This document shows positions 41,802 through 50,695 of a DNA stretch of 64,000 nt, piece after piece. This DNA comes from JAITMY01 sp031553765 (GTDB lineage Bacteria; Bacteroidota; Bacteroidia; Bacteroidales; UBA932): the NCBI GenBank assembly GCA_031553765.1, contig JAVBKY010000005.1:62001-126000 (forward strand), read 5' to 3'. The stretch's first letter is position 1; each line of letters begins with the position of its first letter. Under the pieces are notes generated by a model. That model worked only from the letters and a program-made list of their open reading frames with translations. It made no database searches and was not told the DNA's origin. A program made the translations under genes and the position numbers.

Positions 41802-41829
41802 ATAAATTACGAATTATAAATTACGAATT
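41802..41829. repeat. 14-bp tandem duplication before mreB
   Basis: ATAAATTACGAATT occurs twice exactly, filling the 29-bp gap between the purH stop and the mreB ATG. Confidence 0.85.
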
Positions 41830-43356
41830 CTAGTGTTTAAAATGGCGTATGCCTGTGGTTACCATAGCCACGTTGTTGGCATTGCAGTAGTCCACACTTT
41901 CCTGATCTTTTACCGATCCACCGGGCTGAATCACAGCGGTGATACCGACTTTGTGTGCAATTTCTACACAGTCGGGAAAGGGGAAGAAAGCATCCGAGGC
42001 CATTACTGCACCTTGTAGTGAAAAACCGAACGAAGTCGCTTTCTCAATGGCGTGCTTCAGTGCATCCACACGTGAGGTTTGCCCCACACCGCTTGCCAGC
42101 AGCTGACCGTTTTTGGCTAAAACAATGGCATTTGATTTTGATTGCTTAACCAACTTATTGGCAAAAATCAAATCTTGTATTTGTTCATCAGTTGGCTTAG
42201 TGTTGGTTACCGGATTCATATTCCTTTCGGTTTCGGTAGCCAAGTCACGTTCCTGCATCACTACGCCGTTAAGCAGCGTACGGCTTTGCATGGCGGGTAG
42301 CTCAAAGGTTTTAGCAACGAGGATGATTCTGTTTTTCTTTTGTTTCAAAATTTCTAACCCCTCAGCATTGTACGAAGGAGCAATTACCACCTCGCAAAAC
42401 AGCTTGTTCACCTCTTCGGCTGTGGCCTTGTCTAACTCGCGGTTGCAAATCAGTACGCCACCAAAAGCTGATATAGGGTCACCTGCCAACGCATCTGTCC
42501 ATGCTTGTAGTAGCGTAGGGCGCGAAGCCACCCCACAGGCATTATTATGCTTTAGTATGGCAAAGGTAGGTTCGGCAAACTCATTGATGAGGGCAACAGC
42601 AGCGTCAATGTCAAGTAGGTTGTTATACGAAATTTCCTTGCCGTGCAGCTGCTCAAACATGTCGTTGAACTTACCGAAAAAAGCAGCCTTTTGGTGAGGA
42701 TTTTCGCCGTAGCGCAGACTCATACTGCCGTGTACGCTTTGCTTGAATGAGGGAATGTTTTCGCTGCGGTTGAAGTAGGAAAAGATAGCGCTGTCGTAGT
42801 GGCTTGAAACGTTAAATGCTTGTGTCATCAAGTATTTGCGGTTTTCAAGCGTGGTTCCGCCGTTGTTGTCCTTAAGCATTTGCAACAGCTCCGCGTACTG
42901 ATCACGAGAGGCTACGATTGCTACGTCGTTGAAATTTTTTGCGGCAGCGCGAATGAGTGAAATGCCGCCTATGTCTATTTTTTCAATGATATCTTTCTCA
43001 GAGGCACCGGAAGCAACGGTTTCTTCGAAGGGGTAAAGGTCAACAATAACGAGGTCAACTTCCGGAATTTCGTATTGGGCGAGTTGTTTGGCATCTTCCG
43101 GGTTATCGCGGCGGGCAAGAATACCACCGAAAACTTTTGGATGTAGTGTTTTTACACGACCACCGAGAATAGAGGGATAGCCTGTAAGACTTTCTACTGA
43201 GGTAGCCTTTACTCCAAGACTTTCTACAAAACTTAGGGTGCCCCCCGTAGAATATATTTTAACGCCTTGTTTATTAAGTTCTTGAATAATTAAATCGAGC
43301 CCATCTTTATAGTAAACCGAAATGAGCGCACTGCTAATTTTTTTGCCTTCTGTCAT
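41830..43356 (-). CDS. purH: Bifunctional AICAR transformylase/IMP cyclohydrolase
   Basis: 508 residues. The N-terminal third is the MGS-like IMP cyclohydrolase (STGGTLSFVESLGVKATSVE, GRVKTLHPKVFGGILARRD), the rest the AICAR transformylase (SLRYGENPHQKAAFFG, ILKHNNACGVASRP, AFGGVLICNRELD). It does the last two steps of IMP synthesis. The order purH-mreB-mreC-mreD-mrdA-rodA is typical of Bacteroidales. No perfect -7 box was seen upstream. Confidence 0.96.
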   Translation of the reverse strand: MTEGKKISSALISVYYKDGLDLIIQELNKQGVKIYSTGGTLSFVESLGVKATSVESLTGYPSILGGRVKTLHPKVFGGILARRDNPEDAKQLAQYEIPEVDLVIVDLYPFEETVASGASEKDIIEKIDIGGISLIRAAAKNFNDVAIVASRDQYAELLQMLKDNNGGTTLENRKYLMTQAFNVSSHYDSAIFSYFNRSENIPSFKQSVHGSMSLRYGENPHQKAAFFGKFNDMFEQLHGKEISYNNLLDIDAAVALINEFAEPTFAILKHNNACGVASRPTLLQAWTDALAGDPISAFGGVLICNRELDKATAEEVNKLFCEVVIAPSYNAEGLEILKQKKNRIILVAKTFELPAMQSRTLLNGVVMQERDLATETERNMNPVTNTKPTDEQIQDLIFANKLVKQSKSNAIVLAKNGQLLASGVGQTSRVDALKHAIEKATSFGFSLQGAVMASDAFFPFPDCVEIAHKVGITAVIQPGGSVKDQESVDYCNANNVAMVTTGIRHFKH

Positions 43357-43565
43357 TGTTTTTACGTAAAAAATCCATTGTAAATATTTGATTATTAGTG
43401 CAATGTATTTGCAATAAAATTCTATTTTTCCAATTTTTAAAGATAGTTAAATATTTTACAGAAATCAAAGTTTTCTCAATAAATAGTTGTGCTAAATAAG
43501 TTTAAAAACAGGGTTGGATAAATAGTTTGCGTTTAAGTGTCTTTTGGCTAATTATTTATACAAAA

Positions 43566-43597
43566 AATTAAAGCCGAATGATAATTCGGCTTTAATT
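43566..43597 (-). terminator. Terminator after the nucleoid-associated protein gene
   Basis: AATTAAAGCCGAAT and ATTCGGCTTTAATT form a perfect 14-bp stem around GATA. On the minus strand it runs into TTTTTTG. The rest of the 264-bp spacer (43357-43620) is AT-rich and shows no gene. Confidence 0.85.
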
Positions 43598-43620
43598 CTC
43601 CACCCTCCACTTTCAATTAG

Positions 43621-44667
43621 CTAGTCCTCTTCCTTAAAAAACAGCTGGTAAAAGTGCATTCCTGTTTCCTCGTCATAGCCACGGGTAATAAGTTCACGCT
43701 TGCCATGCACGTAAATGTGGAAGTTTTTGTCGAGCTTAATTACGCTTTTGAGTACACGTGCCTGTTTTTTTACAGCAGTTTCCGAAAGCTCGAATTTTTC
43801 AGGCAGCTTCTCTTCGTTGTCGCGGTCAAATTCACGCTTATAGCTCTTGAACGTCTTTATGGCTTCGGGTTCGGCTATCACCTCTTCGGCAAACTCGTTG
43901 AGGTCAAAAGCTTCCTTCTCCTTGAAGAACTTAATTGACTTGTTGAGCATGTCGGCCTGATCGGCCTTGGTGACTTCAAATGATTCGGGCAGTTTTTGCG
44001 TAACAAAATTTTTACATAGCGTCATTACCTGTTGCGTCTTGTAGTAATCGTCCTTGCGCTGCATGGCATTGAGAAAGCAATCCATCCAGTACTGCTCCTC
44101 GGCTATGTTGCGGCTGGCGCTGTGAGTTGCCACTAAAAAACCTTTTTCTTCTTCAGAGTTGAAAATAAGGCAGCCTCGATCTAACTTGCTGATATTTATG
44201 CCACTCTCGCTAGTGATTTCAAAGCGTTCTCCGCGCGGTGCAGTTTGTAAAAAGGAGTCTAAACTTTCGGACTTAAATAAGCCAACGGCATCCACCGATT
44301 CTCCATCCACAATGCAATCCTTAAGGTAGGCTACAAAAAAGTCGCCGCCCTTAATCTTGGGGTTAGTACCTTGCTCGTACAGGTGCTTTGCTAGTATTTC
44401 CGACTGCTCCATGAGCGTTTCAGGGTCGTCAAAAATTTGCTTTGCACAGCGGTAAGTTACATTGCCGTTCAAGTCGCCGTCCACTGCTTGCAGGTTGTAG
44501 TATTCCTGCGCTTTAAAAGGTGATAGAAAGTATTGCAGCAGCAGCTGGTGCATTTCGTCATTTACGCTCAGCAGCACATTCGACATGAGCGCGCCTTCCT
44601 CGTTTGCCTTGTTGCCCACGTGGTGCAGGGCAACGGTATCAATGGTGATACTTTCGGTAACTATCAT
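43621..44667 (-). CDS. Nucleoid-associated protein (NdpA/YejK family)
   Basis: 348 residues. The N-terminus ITIDTVALHHVGNKANEEGA and FFVAYLKDCIVDGESVDAVG and GCLIFNSEEEKGFLVATHS match the 37-kDa nucleoid-associated protein family. These cytoplasmic proteins bind DNA or the nucleoid; their detailed role is unclear. Single gene, ended by a strong terminator. Confidence 0.88.
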   Translation of the reverse strand: MIVTESITIDTVALHHVGNKANEEGALMSNVLLSVNDEMHQLLLQYFLSPFKAQEYYNLQAVDGDLNGNVTYRCAKQIFDDPETLMEQSEILAKHLYEQGTNPKIKGGDFFVAYLKDCIVDGESVDAVGLFKSESLDSFLQTAPRGERFEITSESGINISKLDRGCLIFNSEEEKGFLVATHSASRNIAEEQYWMDCFLNAMQRKDDYYKTQQVMTLCKNFVTQKLPESFEVTKADQADMLNKSIKFFKEKEAFDLNEFAEEVIAEPEAIKTFKSYKREFDRDNEEKLPEKFELSETAVKKQARVLKSVIKLDKNFHIYVHGKRELITRGYDEETGMHFYQLFFKEED

Positions 44668-44704
44668 AAATAATGGTTAGTTGTTAATGGTTAATGATTA
44701 ATTA

Positions 44705-44824
44705 GACCTCTCTCTAAATCTCTCTCCGCAAGAGAGAGACTTTCGACCCACAAGCGCTCTCTTGCCCACGGGCAAAATTCTATGCGCATGCCCCTCGCTT
44801 GTGGAGAGGGGGTAGGGGAGAGGT
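44705..44824. repeat. CTCTCTC-type inverted-repeat element
   Basis: Left end GACCTCTCTCTAAATCTCTC and right end GTGGAGAGGGGGTAGGGGAG/AGGTT are imperfect inverted copies around an inner GCCCACGGGC hairpin, 120 bp in all. It fills the spacer between the lipid kinase and the nucleoid protein genes. Confidence 0.65.
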
Positions 44825-44825
44825 T

Positions 44826-45785
44826 TTATTGCACGTAAAACTTCTCTCCAATCACCACCTTTATGCTTTTGGGTACTAGTTCAAAGGTGAAAGGCGAAAA
44901 GCCACAGGCCTCTCCGTCAATCTCAATGGGGCTGGACGGGTATGACTCTATGGTGACGGTTTTGCCTTGCGCGGCTTTTACTTTGTAAAAGTTATAAATG
45001 GTGCCGTTGTACAGGCGCTTGAAGTTGGTAAAAAAGCGGTAAAGACTCATTTTGCGAATGAGCGTAATGTCCATCAGGCCATCATCGAGCGTGGCAGCGG
45101 GCATTTGCAGCATGCCTCCGCCGTTGTACTTACCCACACCCACAGCACCGCTAAAAAGTCGCCCGTCGAAAAACTCTTCGCCATCAACCGTTGTTACAAA
45201 GCGCTTGGAGTGATACTTAAAAAGTGTAAGCACGGTGCTGATAATGTACAGCCACTTACCTGTACGCCCCGCCTCCTTCAGTCGGTTGTAGCGGCGATTT
45301 ACAAGAGCGTCAAATCCAATACCCGATACGTTGGCCATGTAGCGTGTTTGTTGCACGCGCGACTCCTCAAAGGTGATTTTACCTACGTCCTGTAGTATGG
45401 TACGTCCGGCTTTAATGCTATTTACTGCATCAATGTAGGTACGTGGAATGCCCAGCATGCGCACCCAGTCATTACCTGTACCTACAGGAATTACGGATAG
45501 TGTAACTTCGTTAGGCACAACAGACTTTTGTATAAAGAGTCCATTTACAACTTCGTTCACGGTGCCGTCGCCACCTACTACAATAATCTTGCGAAAGCCA
45601 TCACTTACCGCTTTTACGGTGAGCTCCACGGCATGAAACTTTTTCTCGGTAAATACGCAGGTGAAGTCTACTCCGCTAAAGTATAGGCGGTTGGAAATAG
45701 TTGGCCAATCGTGCAACCCATGCGCGCGTCCCGCTTTGGGGTTGACTATCACCATCCAGCGAGATTGATTGTTGACTTCTGTCAT
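44826..45785 (-). CDS. Diacylglycerol kinase family lipid kinase
   Basis: 319 residues. WMVIVNPKAGRAHG, VVGGDGTVNEVVNGL (the GGDGT nucleotide motif) and VIPVGTGNDWVRML mark the DAGK catalytic domain, and a C-terminal SPIEIDGEACG block the beta domain of YegS/DgkB-type kinases. The ATG at 45785 is chosen over an upstream start because the core begins there. Substrate could be diacylglycerol or another lipid. Confidence 0.88.
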   Translation of the reverse strand: MTEVNNQSRWMVIVNPKAGRAHGLHDWPTISNRLYFSGVDFTCVFTEKKFHAVELTVKAVSDGFRKIIVVGGDGTVNEVVNGLFIQKSVVPNEVTLSVIPVGTGNDWVRMLGIPRTYIDAVNSIKAGRTILQDVGKITFEESRVQQTRYMANVSGIGFDALVNRRYNRLKEAGRTGKWLYIISTVLTLFKYHSKRFVTTVDGEEFFDGRLFSGAVGVGKYNGGGMLQMPAATLDDGLMDITLIRKMSLYRFFTNFKRLYNGTIYNFYKVKAAQGKTVTIESYPSSPIEIDGEACGFSPFTFELVPKSIKVVIGEKFYVQ

Positions 45786-45828
45786 ATTCTTAAAAGGGAA
45801 ACAATTGAACAAAGGTAAGAAAATTTTC

Positions 45829-45858
45829 ACCCCCAACCCCCTAAAGAGGGTTGGGGGT
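45829..45858. repeat. Compact family C hairpin
   Basis: ACCCCCAACCC and GGGTTGGGGGT form a perfect 11-bp stem around CCTAAAGA. It resembles the ends of the family C elements at 35794 and 58441 joined with little core. Confidence 0.75.
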
Positions 45859-45931
45859 AATCAACCTTCTGACTTATAAACATTTTGCAATCATTAAATA
45901 AAATAATAGAAAGAAATTGGAGATTTATTGC

Positions 45932-45939
45932 TATACTTG
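45932..45939 (+). promoter_or_regulatory. Possible -7 box of the parAB operon
   Basis: TATACTTG, one base off TAnnTTTG, 58 bp upstream of parA. No convincing -33 element at the right distance. Confidence 0.35.
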
Positions 45940-45996
45940 CATGATATTCCGGAGTGAAGGAATTTTACGCTCCACAACAAAAATTTATAGAAAACG

Positions 45997-46794
45997 ATGG
46001 CAAAAGTTATTGCAATTGCTAACCAAAAAGGCGGCGTGGGAAAAACCACTACAGCTATTAATCTGGCAGCGAGTTTAGCAGTACTCGAAAAAAAAGTGCT
46101 GCTTATTGATGCTGACCCGCAGGCTAACGCCACCAGCGGCTTGGGTTTTGTGGAAAGGAATGTGAAAACTACCATATACGAATGTTTGGTGGATGGAGTT
46201 AATCCTCGGGAGGCCATTTTGCAAACCGAGTTGAAAACGTTGCACCTATTGCCTTCGCGTGTGGATCTTGTAGGAGCCGAATTGGAGTTGGTGGACATGC
46301 AAGACCGCGATACCATTATGCGTGGGGTAATAGGACAAGTGCGTGATGACTACGACTACATTCTCATAGATTGCTTGCCTTCGCTGGGCCTTATTGCGCT
46401 CAATGCTTTGGCCGCAGCCGATTCGGTTATTATCCCCATACAGTGTGAGTTTTTTGCACTTGATGGTTTGAGCAAACTACTTAACACCATTCGCATGGTG
46501 CAAAGTCGTTTGAATCCCGCGTTGGGCATTGAAGGTTTCTTGCTCACCATGTACGATTCGCGAGGTAAGCTGGCTAATCAAGTGGTGGAGGATGTGCGTA
46601 CGCACTTTACCACTATGGCGTTTGATACCATCATTGCGCGCAACGTGAAGTTGAGCGAAGCTCCATCGCATGGTAAACCCGTAATATTGTACGACGCGCA
46701 GTCGAACGGTAGCATAGGTTATATGAACTTGGCGCGCGAATTCCTGCAGCGCAATAGCGCTACCCAAATTAGTAACGAAGAAAAACAGCTATAA
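45997..46794 (+). CDS. parA: Chromosome-partitioning ATPase ParA
   Basis: 265 residues. Deviant Walker A KGGVGKTTTAINLAASLA, LLIDADPQANATSGLG (A'), and DYILIDCLPSLGLIALNAL (Walker B) are those of Soj/ParA, which drives segregation with ParB. First of parA-parB-DUF5683-mltD-nlpC, a block typical of Bacteroidetes. Confidence 0.96.
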   Translation: MAKVIAIANQKGGVGKTTTAINLAASLAVLEKKVLLIDADPQANATSGLGFVERNVKTTIYECLVDGVNPREAILQTELKTLHLLPSRVDLVGAELELVDMQDRDTIMRGVIGQVRDDYDYILIDCLPSLGLIALNALAAADSVIIPIQCEFFALDGLSKLLNTIRMVQSRLNPALGIEGFLLTMYDSRGKLANQVVEDVRTHFTTMAFDTIIARNVKLSEAPSHGKPVILYDAQSNGSIGYMNLAREFLQRNSATQISNEEKQL

Positions 46795-46800
46795 ACTGCC

Positions 46801-47724
46801 ATGGCAAAAGAAGCACCAAAAAGATTAGGACGTGGATTGGATGCCCTGCTGGGCGCACAAGTGGTTACTCCGGGAGTACTTAACGAGCAAAGGGGCGCAG
46901 CTGCGCAGCTTGTTGTTAAGTCGGAGCTGATAAAAGAAATTCCGCTGTCGGAAATTGAACCGAATCCCGGTCAGCCCCGCACTAACTTCGATGAGGAGCG
47001 TTTGGTTGAACTATCGGAGTCAATTAAAAACTTGGGTATTATTCAGCCTATAACGGTACGCGCTATTGGACCTAACAAGTACCAAATTATAAGCGGAGAG
47101 CGCCGCTGGCGCGCTTCACGTATGGCCGGATTGGATAGCGTACCGGCCTATATTCGTACTGCCGACGATAAGGATAGGCTTGTTATGGCCTTAGTGGAAA
47201 ATATTCAACGCGACGACCTTGATGCTATAGAGGTGTCACTGAGCTATCAGCGCCTGATAAATGAGGTACATCTTACGCAGGAAGAAATAAGTAAGCAGGT
47301 GGGTAAAAAACGCTCAACGGTGGCTAACTACCTGCGTTTGTTGAGGCTCCCTGATGAAATACAGCTGGCTATTCGTGAGCAGCTCATATCAATGGGACAC
47401 GCGCGTGCGCTGGTGAATGTAGATAGTACTGAAACACAACGGAGCATAGCGAAGAAGATTGTAGAGCAAGGTTTATCGGTGAGGCAGGTGGAGGAGTTGG
47501 TGAAGAACATGGGTAAGCCGAAAGATGAAAAAGAAAAAGCGCAACAAGAAGATTCGGAGGAGCTCTCAGAGTCATTCTTTAAGTTGGCAGAGGGAATGGA
47601 GAAGTGCTTTAACGGCACAGTGAGCATCAAGCGAGGTTTGACGGGCGGCGCAAAGTTGACTATTGATTTGAAGACTGATGAAGATATTGCAAACGCCATT
47701 CAAAAGTTGTCAAGGTTAGTATAA
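46801..47724 (+). CDS. parB: Chromosome-partitioning protein ParB
   Basis: 307 residues. The CTPase domain has SEIEPNPGQPRTNFDEERL and ISGERRWRASRMAGLDSVPA. The helix-turn-helix region TQEEISKQVGKKRSTVANYL reads parS, and a C-terminal dimer domain follows an acidic linker. It starts 6 bp after parA. I saw no full parS palindrome in the window. Confidence 0.96.
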   Translation: MAKEAPKRLGRGLDALLGAQVVTPGVLNEQRGAAAQLVVKSELIKEIPLSEIEPNPGQPRTNFDEERLVELSESIKNLGIIQPITVRAIGPNKYQIISGERRWRASRMAGLDSVPAYIRTADDKDRLVMALVENIQRDDLDAIEVSLSYQRLINEVHLTQEEISKQVGKKRSTVANYLRLLRLPDEIQLAIREQLISMGHARALVNVDSTETQRSIAKKIVEQGLSVRQVEELVKNMGKPKDEKEKAQQEDSEELSESFFKLAEGMEKCFNGTVSIKRGLTGGAKLTIDLKTDEDIANAIQKLSRLV

Positions 47725-47740
47725 GAAGAATTTATTGAGA

Positions 47741-48337
47741 GTGAAGAAAATAGCTGTCGTACTGCTTATGTTGATGCTGTGTGTAAAAGCACAGCCGTTG
47801 CGGGCGCAGGTCAAGGACAGCGTTACGCATTCGCCTACCAAGGCGTGGATAATGTCGGCTGTACTACCGGGTTTAGGGCAGGCATACAACGAACGCTACT
47901 GGAAAATTCCTATTATCTATGGCGGTTTTGCTGCGTTTGGATATTTTATACAAAGCAATAATTTTAGGTATAAGACTTATCGCGACGCTTACAATACGCA
48001 CTACCAAATAGATCATTTGGACAAGAGTGCTCCGGACTACGTTGCCCAGAAGGCAGCGTTGGAGGCAACGCTGCCTAATCAGTTTAAAAATACAACTACC
48101 GACAGGCTGCTCTACTACAAGAATATATATCGTCGCGACAGGGATTTCTTTATAATTCTCACTTCGCTTTTTTACGTAATAAACATGGTGGATGCAGCAG
48201 TGGATGCGCACTTCTTTACGTATGATATAAGTAACGACTTAACGCTAAATTGGCAACCCTACATTAATGACGGATTTTACGTTTCATCGCAACAAATGAA
48301 ACCTACCTTGGGGGTCAACTTTAGCATTACATTTTAA
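47741..48337 (+). CDS. DUF5683 membrane/envelope protein
   Basis: 198 residues. A signal peptide (MKKIAVVLLMLMLCVKAQPL) is followed by the DUF5683 core KAWIMSAVLPGLGQAYNERY, WKIPIIYGGFAAFGYFIQS, and a second hydrophobic stretch DFFIILTSLFYVINMVDAAV. Function unknown; the gene always lies near parAB in Bacteroidetes. GTG at 47741 gives a better signal peptide than TTG at 47735. Confidence 0.85.
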   Translation: MKKIAVVLLMLMLCVKAQPLRAQVKDSVTHSPTKAWIMSAVLPGLGQAYNERYWKIPIIYGGFAAFGYFIQSNNFRYKTYRDAYNTHYQIDHLDKSAPDYVAQKAALEATLPNQFKNTTTDRLLYYKNIYRRDRDFFIILTSLFYVINMVDAAVDAHFFTYDISNDLTLNWQPYINDGFYVSSQQMKPTLGVNFSITF

Positions 48338-48352
48338 AAATAGATATTAAAC

Positions 48353-49846
48353 ATGAAGCGATCACTGATTGCACTTTTGCTTACTTTGCTTTTTCCGCTT
48401 ATTTCTTTGGCCGAGCATTCGCATGGCCGTGCTCCTTACACTTCGTTTACCGAGAATGAGATTCTTTCAGCAGCCATTGACACTACCGAAGTGGACTCGG
48501 ATGAGCTATCGGACGAAGCGGTTTTAATTTCGGACGCCCCCATATTACCTCCCGTAACTTCGGATTCGCTGTATATTGCGCGCCTAAAGCGGTTGCACTC
48601 TGTAATGGATTTGCCGTTTAACAGCATTGTGCGCAACTATATTAAGATGTATACCGAACAAAAGCGTGATAAGGCAGAGGCTATTTTGGGCTTATCGGAA
48701 TACTATTTCCCGCTATTTGAACAAATACTCGATCAGTATGGAATGCCGCTGGAAATTAAATATTTGGCGGTAATAGAATCGGCGCTTAACCCGCGTGCCG
48801 TATCGTGGGCCGGGGCCACAGGCTTATGGCAGTTTATGTATGCTACAGGCAGAATGTATGGATTAAATGTAACATCAACGGTTGATGACCGTCGTGATCC
48901 CATTGCTGCTACGCATGCAGCGGCACGCCACCTGCGCGACTTGTACAACATATTTAACGACTGGTCGCTAGCTCTGGCTGCCTACAACTGTGGTACGGGC
49001 AACGTTAATAAGGCCATTCGTCGTTCTGGACGCAGCGATTTTTGGGGTATATACAACTATCTTCCACGCGAAACCCGCGGCTATGTTCCAGCCTTTATTG
49101 GAGCTGCGTACATGATGAATTACGCCACGGAGCATAATCTTACTCCTGCCAAATACGATTTCAAAGACTATTTCAGCTACGATACGGTACGTGTGACACA
49201 GTGGATGCACTTTGATCAAATCTCGGCGTTAGTAGGTATATCAAAGGAAAAGTTGCGCGATCTTAATCCGCAGTATCGTCGTGATATTATTCCCGGTAAC
49301 GAGCGTCCGTACACGCTGAAGTTGCCGGTGAAGTACATGAATGCCTACATTGACAATGAAAAGAAAATATCGCAGTATCTTGCGGAGGAATATAGTCCAA
49401 AGACTATGGTGGCTCCAGCAGAGTTTACAGCGTACGTTCCATCTGGAAAAACAAAGATTACGCATACGGTGCGCAGCGGAGAGGTGTTAGGTGGTATTGC
49501 TTCGCGCTATAGTGTGCGAGTACAGGATTTGAAGCAATGGAATGCGCTTCGGAATAATACTATTCGTGTAGGACAAAAGTTAAGCGTATATGTTAGCCCC
49601 AGCAAAGCACAGCTATATGCTAAGGGGGGGGCTACAACTACAGCCAACAGCAATCCGCAAGCCGATGTGGTAAACAAGGGAGGTTTCCTGTACTACCAGG
49701 TGAAGCCCGGTGATACTATTTGGAGCATATCGCAGCAGTATAAATATCTTGGTGTTACGACGTCGGATTTGCTTGCCATAAACAATATGACTAACTCCAG
49801 CAAAATAGTGCCCGGTCAAACCATTAAGATTAAGAAGATAGGTTAG
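48353..49846 (+). CDS. mltD: Lytic transglycosylase MltD-like with two LysM domains
   Basis: 497 residues. Signal peptide (1-20), a transglycosylase SLT domain with VIESALNPRAVSWAGATGLW (catalytic Glu) and LALAAYNCGTGNVNKAI, then two LysM domains (about 375-420 HTVRSGEVLGGIASRYSV; about 448-497 YYQVKPGDTIWSISQQYKYL). It cuts peptidoglycan glycan strands in the periplasm. Starts 15 bp after DUF5683. Confidence 0.92.
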   Translation: MKRSLIALLLTLLFPLISLAEHSHGRAPYTSFTENEILSAAIDTTEVDSDELSDEAVLISDAPILPPVTSDSLYIARLKRLHSVMDLPFNSIVRNYIKMYTEQKRDKAEAILGLSEYYFPLFEQILDQYGMPLEIKYLAVIESALNPRAVSWAGATGLWQFMYATGRMYGLNVTSTVDDRRDPIAATHAAARHLRDLYNIFNDWSLALAAYNCGTGNVNKAIRRSGRSDFWGIYNYLPRETRGYVPAFIGAAYMMNYATEHNLTPAKYDFKDYFSYDTVRVTQWMHFDQISALVGISKEKLRDLNPQYRRDIIPGNERPYTLKLPVKYMNAYIDNEKKISQYLAEEYSPKTMVAPAEFTAYVPSGKTKITHTVRSGEVLGGIASRYSVRVQDLKQWNALRNNTIRVGQKLSVYVSPSKAQLYAKGGATTTANSNPQADVVNKGGFLYYQVKPGDTIWSISQQYKYLGVTTSDLLAINNMTNSSKIVPGQTIKIKKIG

Positions 49847-49910
49847 AGAACTTCTGCCACCTATCCTCGGCAGAGTTGCAATCCTTTATATTTATTTTCA
49901 GTTTTTACGA

Positions 49911-50651
49911 GTGACAAAGAAACGTTTGACACGAGTGCTGCTTAACCTGTCATTGTTGGCAGCTGTGGTGGTACTTTGTACTACATGCGCTGCGGTGAGC
50001 CCTGCGCAGCGGACCGAATGTGATTTTTACAAAAAGCACTCGCAGAAAATGGGAGTGAAGTTTAACGGAACTGAAAGTGAGAAAGTAATACAGGTATCGT
50101 CAGACTGGATGGGGACGCCATATAGTTATGGTGGATTAACCAAGAGCGGGGTCGATTGTTCGGGATTTGTATATAACGTGTATAAGGAGGCATATGGTGT
50201 TACGCTGCAGCGCAATTCTGCTGCCATGGCCAAACAGGTAAAGCGCGTAAGCAAAGATGATATGCAGTGCGGCGACTTGGTATTCTTTACTATTAAGGAT
50301 AAACGTGTGTCGCATGTGGGCATTTACATGGGCGATAACAGATTTGTACATGCGTCATCCAGTAATGGCGTGAGCATGGCTGATCTTGGTGATGCATACT
50401 GGAGTAAGTATTTTTCGGGAGCAGGGCGTGTGATCGTTATTGTGCAACAACCGCAGAGTGGTGTTGTTATCAATGATAATGTGCTAACTGAAAGTAGGTC
50501 GGATAACGGTAAAAAAACCTCGGCATTGCCCAACAAAAAGGCAGCAACAAAGAAGAAATCTGCTGCGGATAAAGTGTTAAAGGATACAAAGAAGCCAACA
50601 AGTAAATCTGACGGCGATGATGTTATTGTAGTGTTTGACGAAGAATTTTAA
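49911..50651 (+). CDS. NlpC/P60 family peptidoglycan endopeptidase
   Basis: 246 residues. Lipoprotein-like N-terminus (LLAAVVVLCTTCAAVSP). The C40 peptidase domain (about 55-180) has WMGTPYSYGGLTKSGVDCSG with the catalytic Cys and VSHVGIYMGDNRFVHAS with the His. A low-complexity Lys/Ala/Thr-rich tail (about 200-235) follows and may bind cell wall or anionic polymers (inference). GTG start. Likely cotranscribed with mltD. Confidence 0.9.
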   Translation: MTKKRLTRVLLNLSLLAAVVVLCTTCAAVSPAQRTECDFYKKHSQKMGVKFNGTESEKVIQVSSDWMGTPYSYGGLTKSGVDCSGFVYNVYKEAYGVTLQRNSAAMAKQVKRVSKDDMQCGDLVFFTIKDKRVSHVGIYMGDNRFVHASSSNGVSMADLGDAYWSKYFSGAGRVIVIVQQPQSGVVINDNVLTESRSDNGKKTSALPNKKAATKKKSAADKVLKDTKKPTSKSDGDDVIVVFDEEF

Positions 50652-50695
50652 AACAATGTTAATGATAAATCATTAACCATTAATCATTAAAAGTC

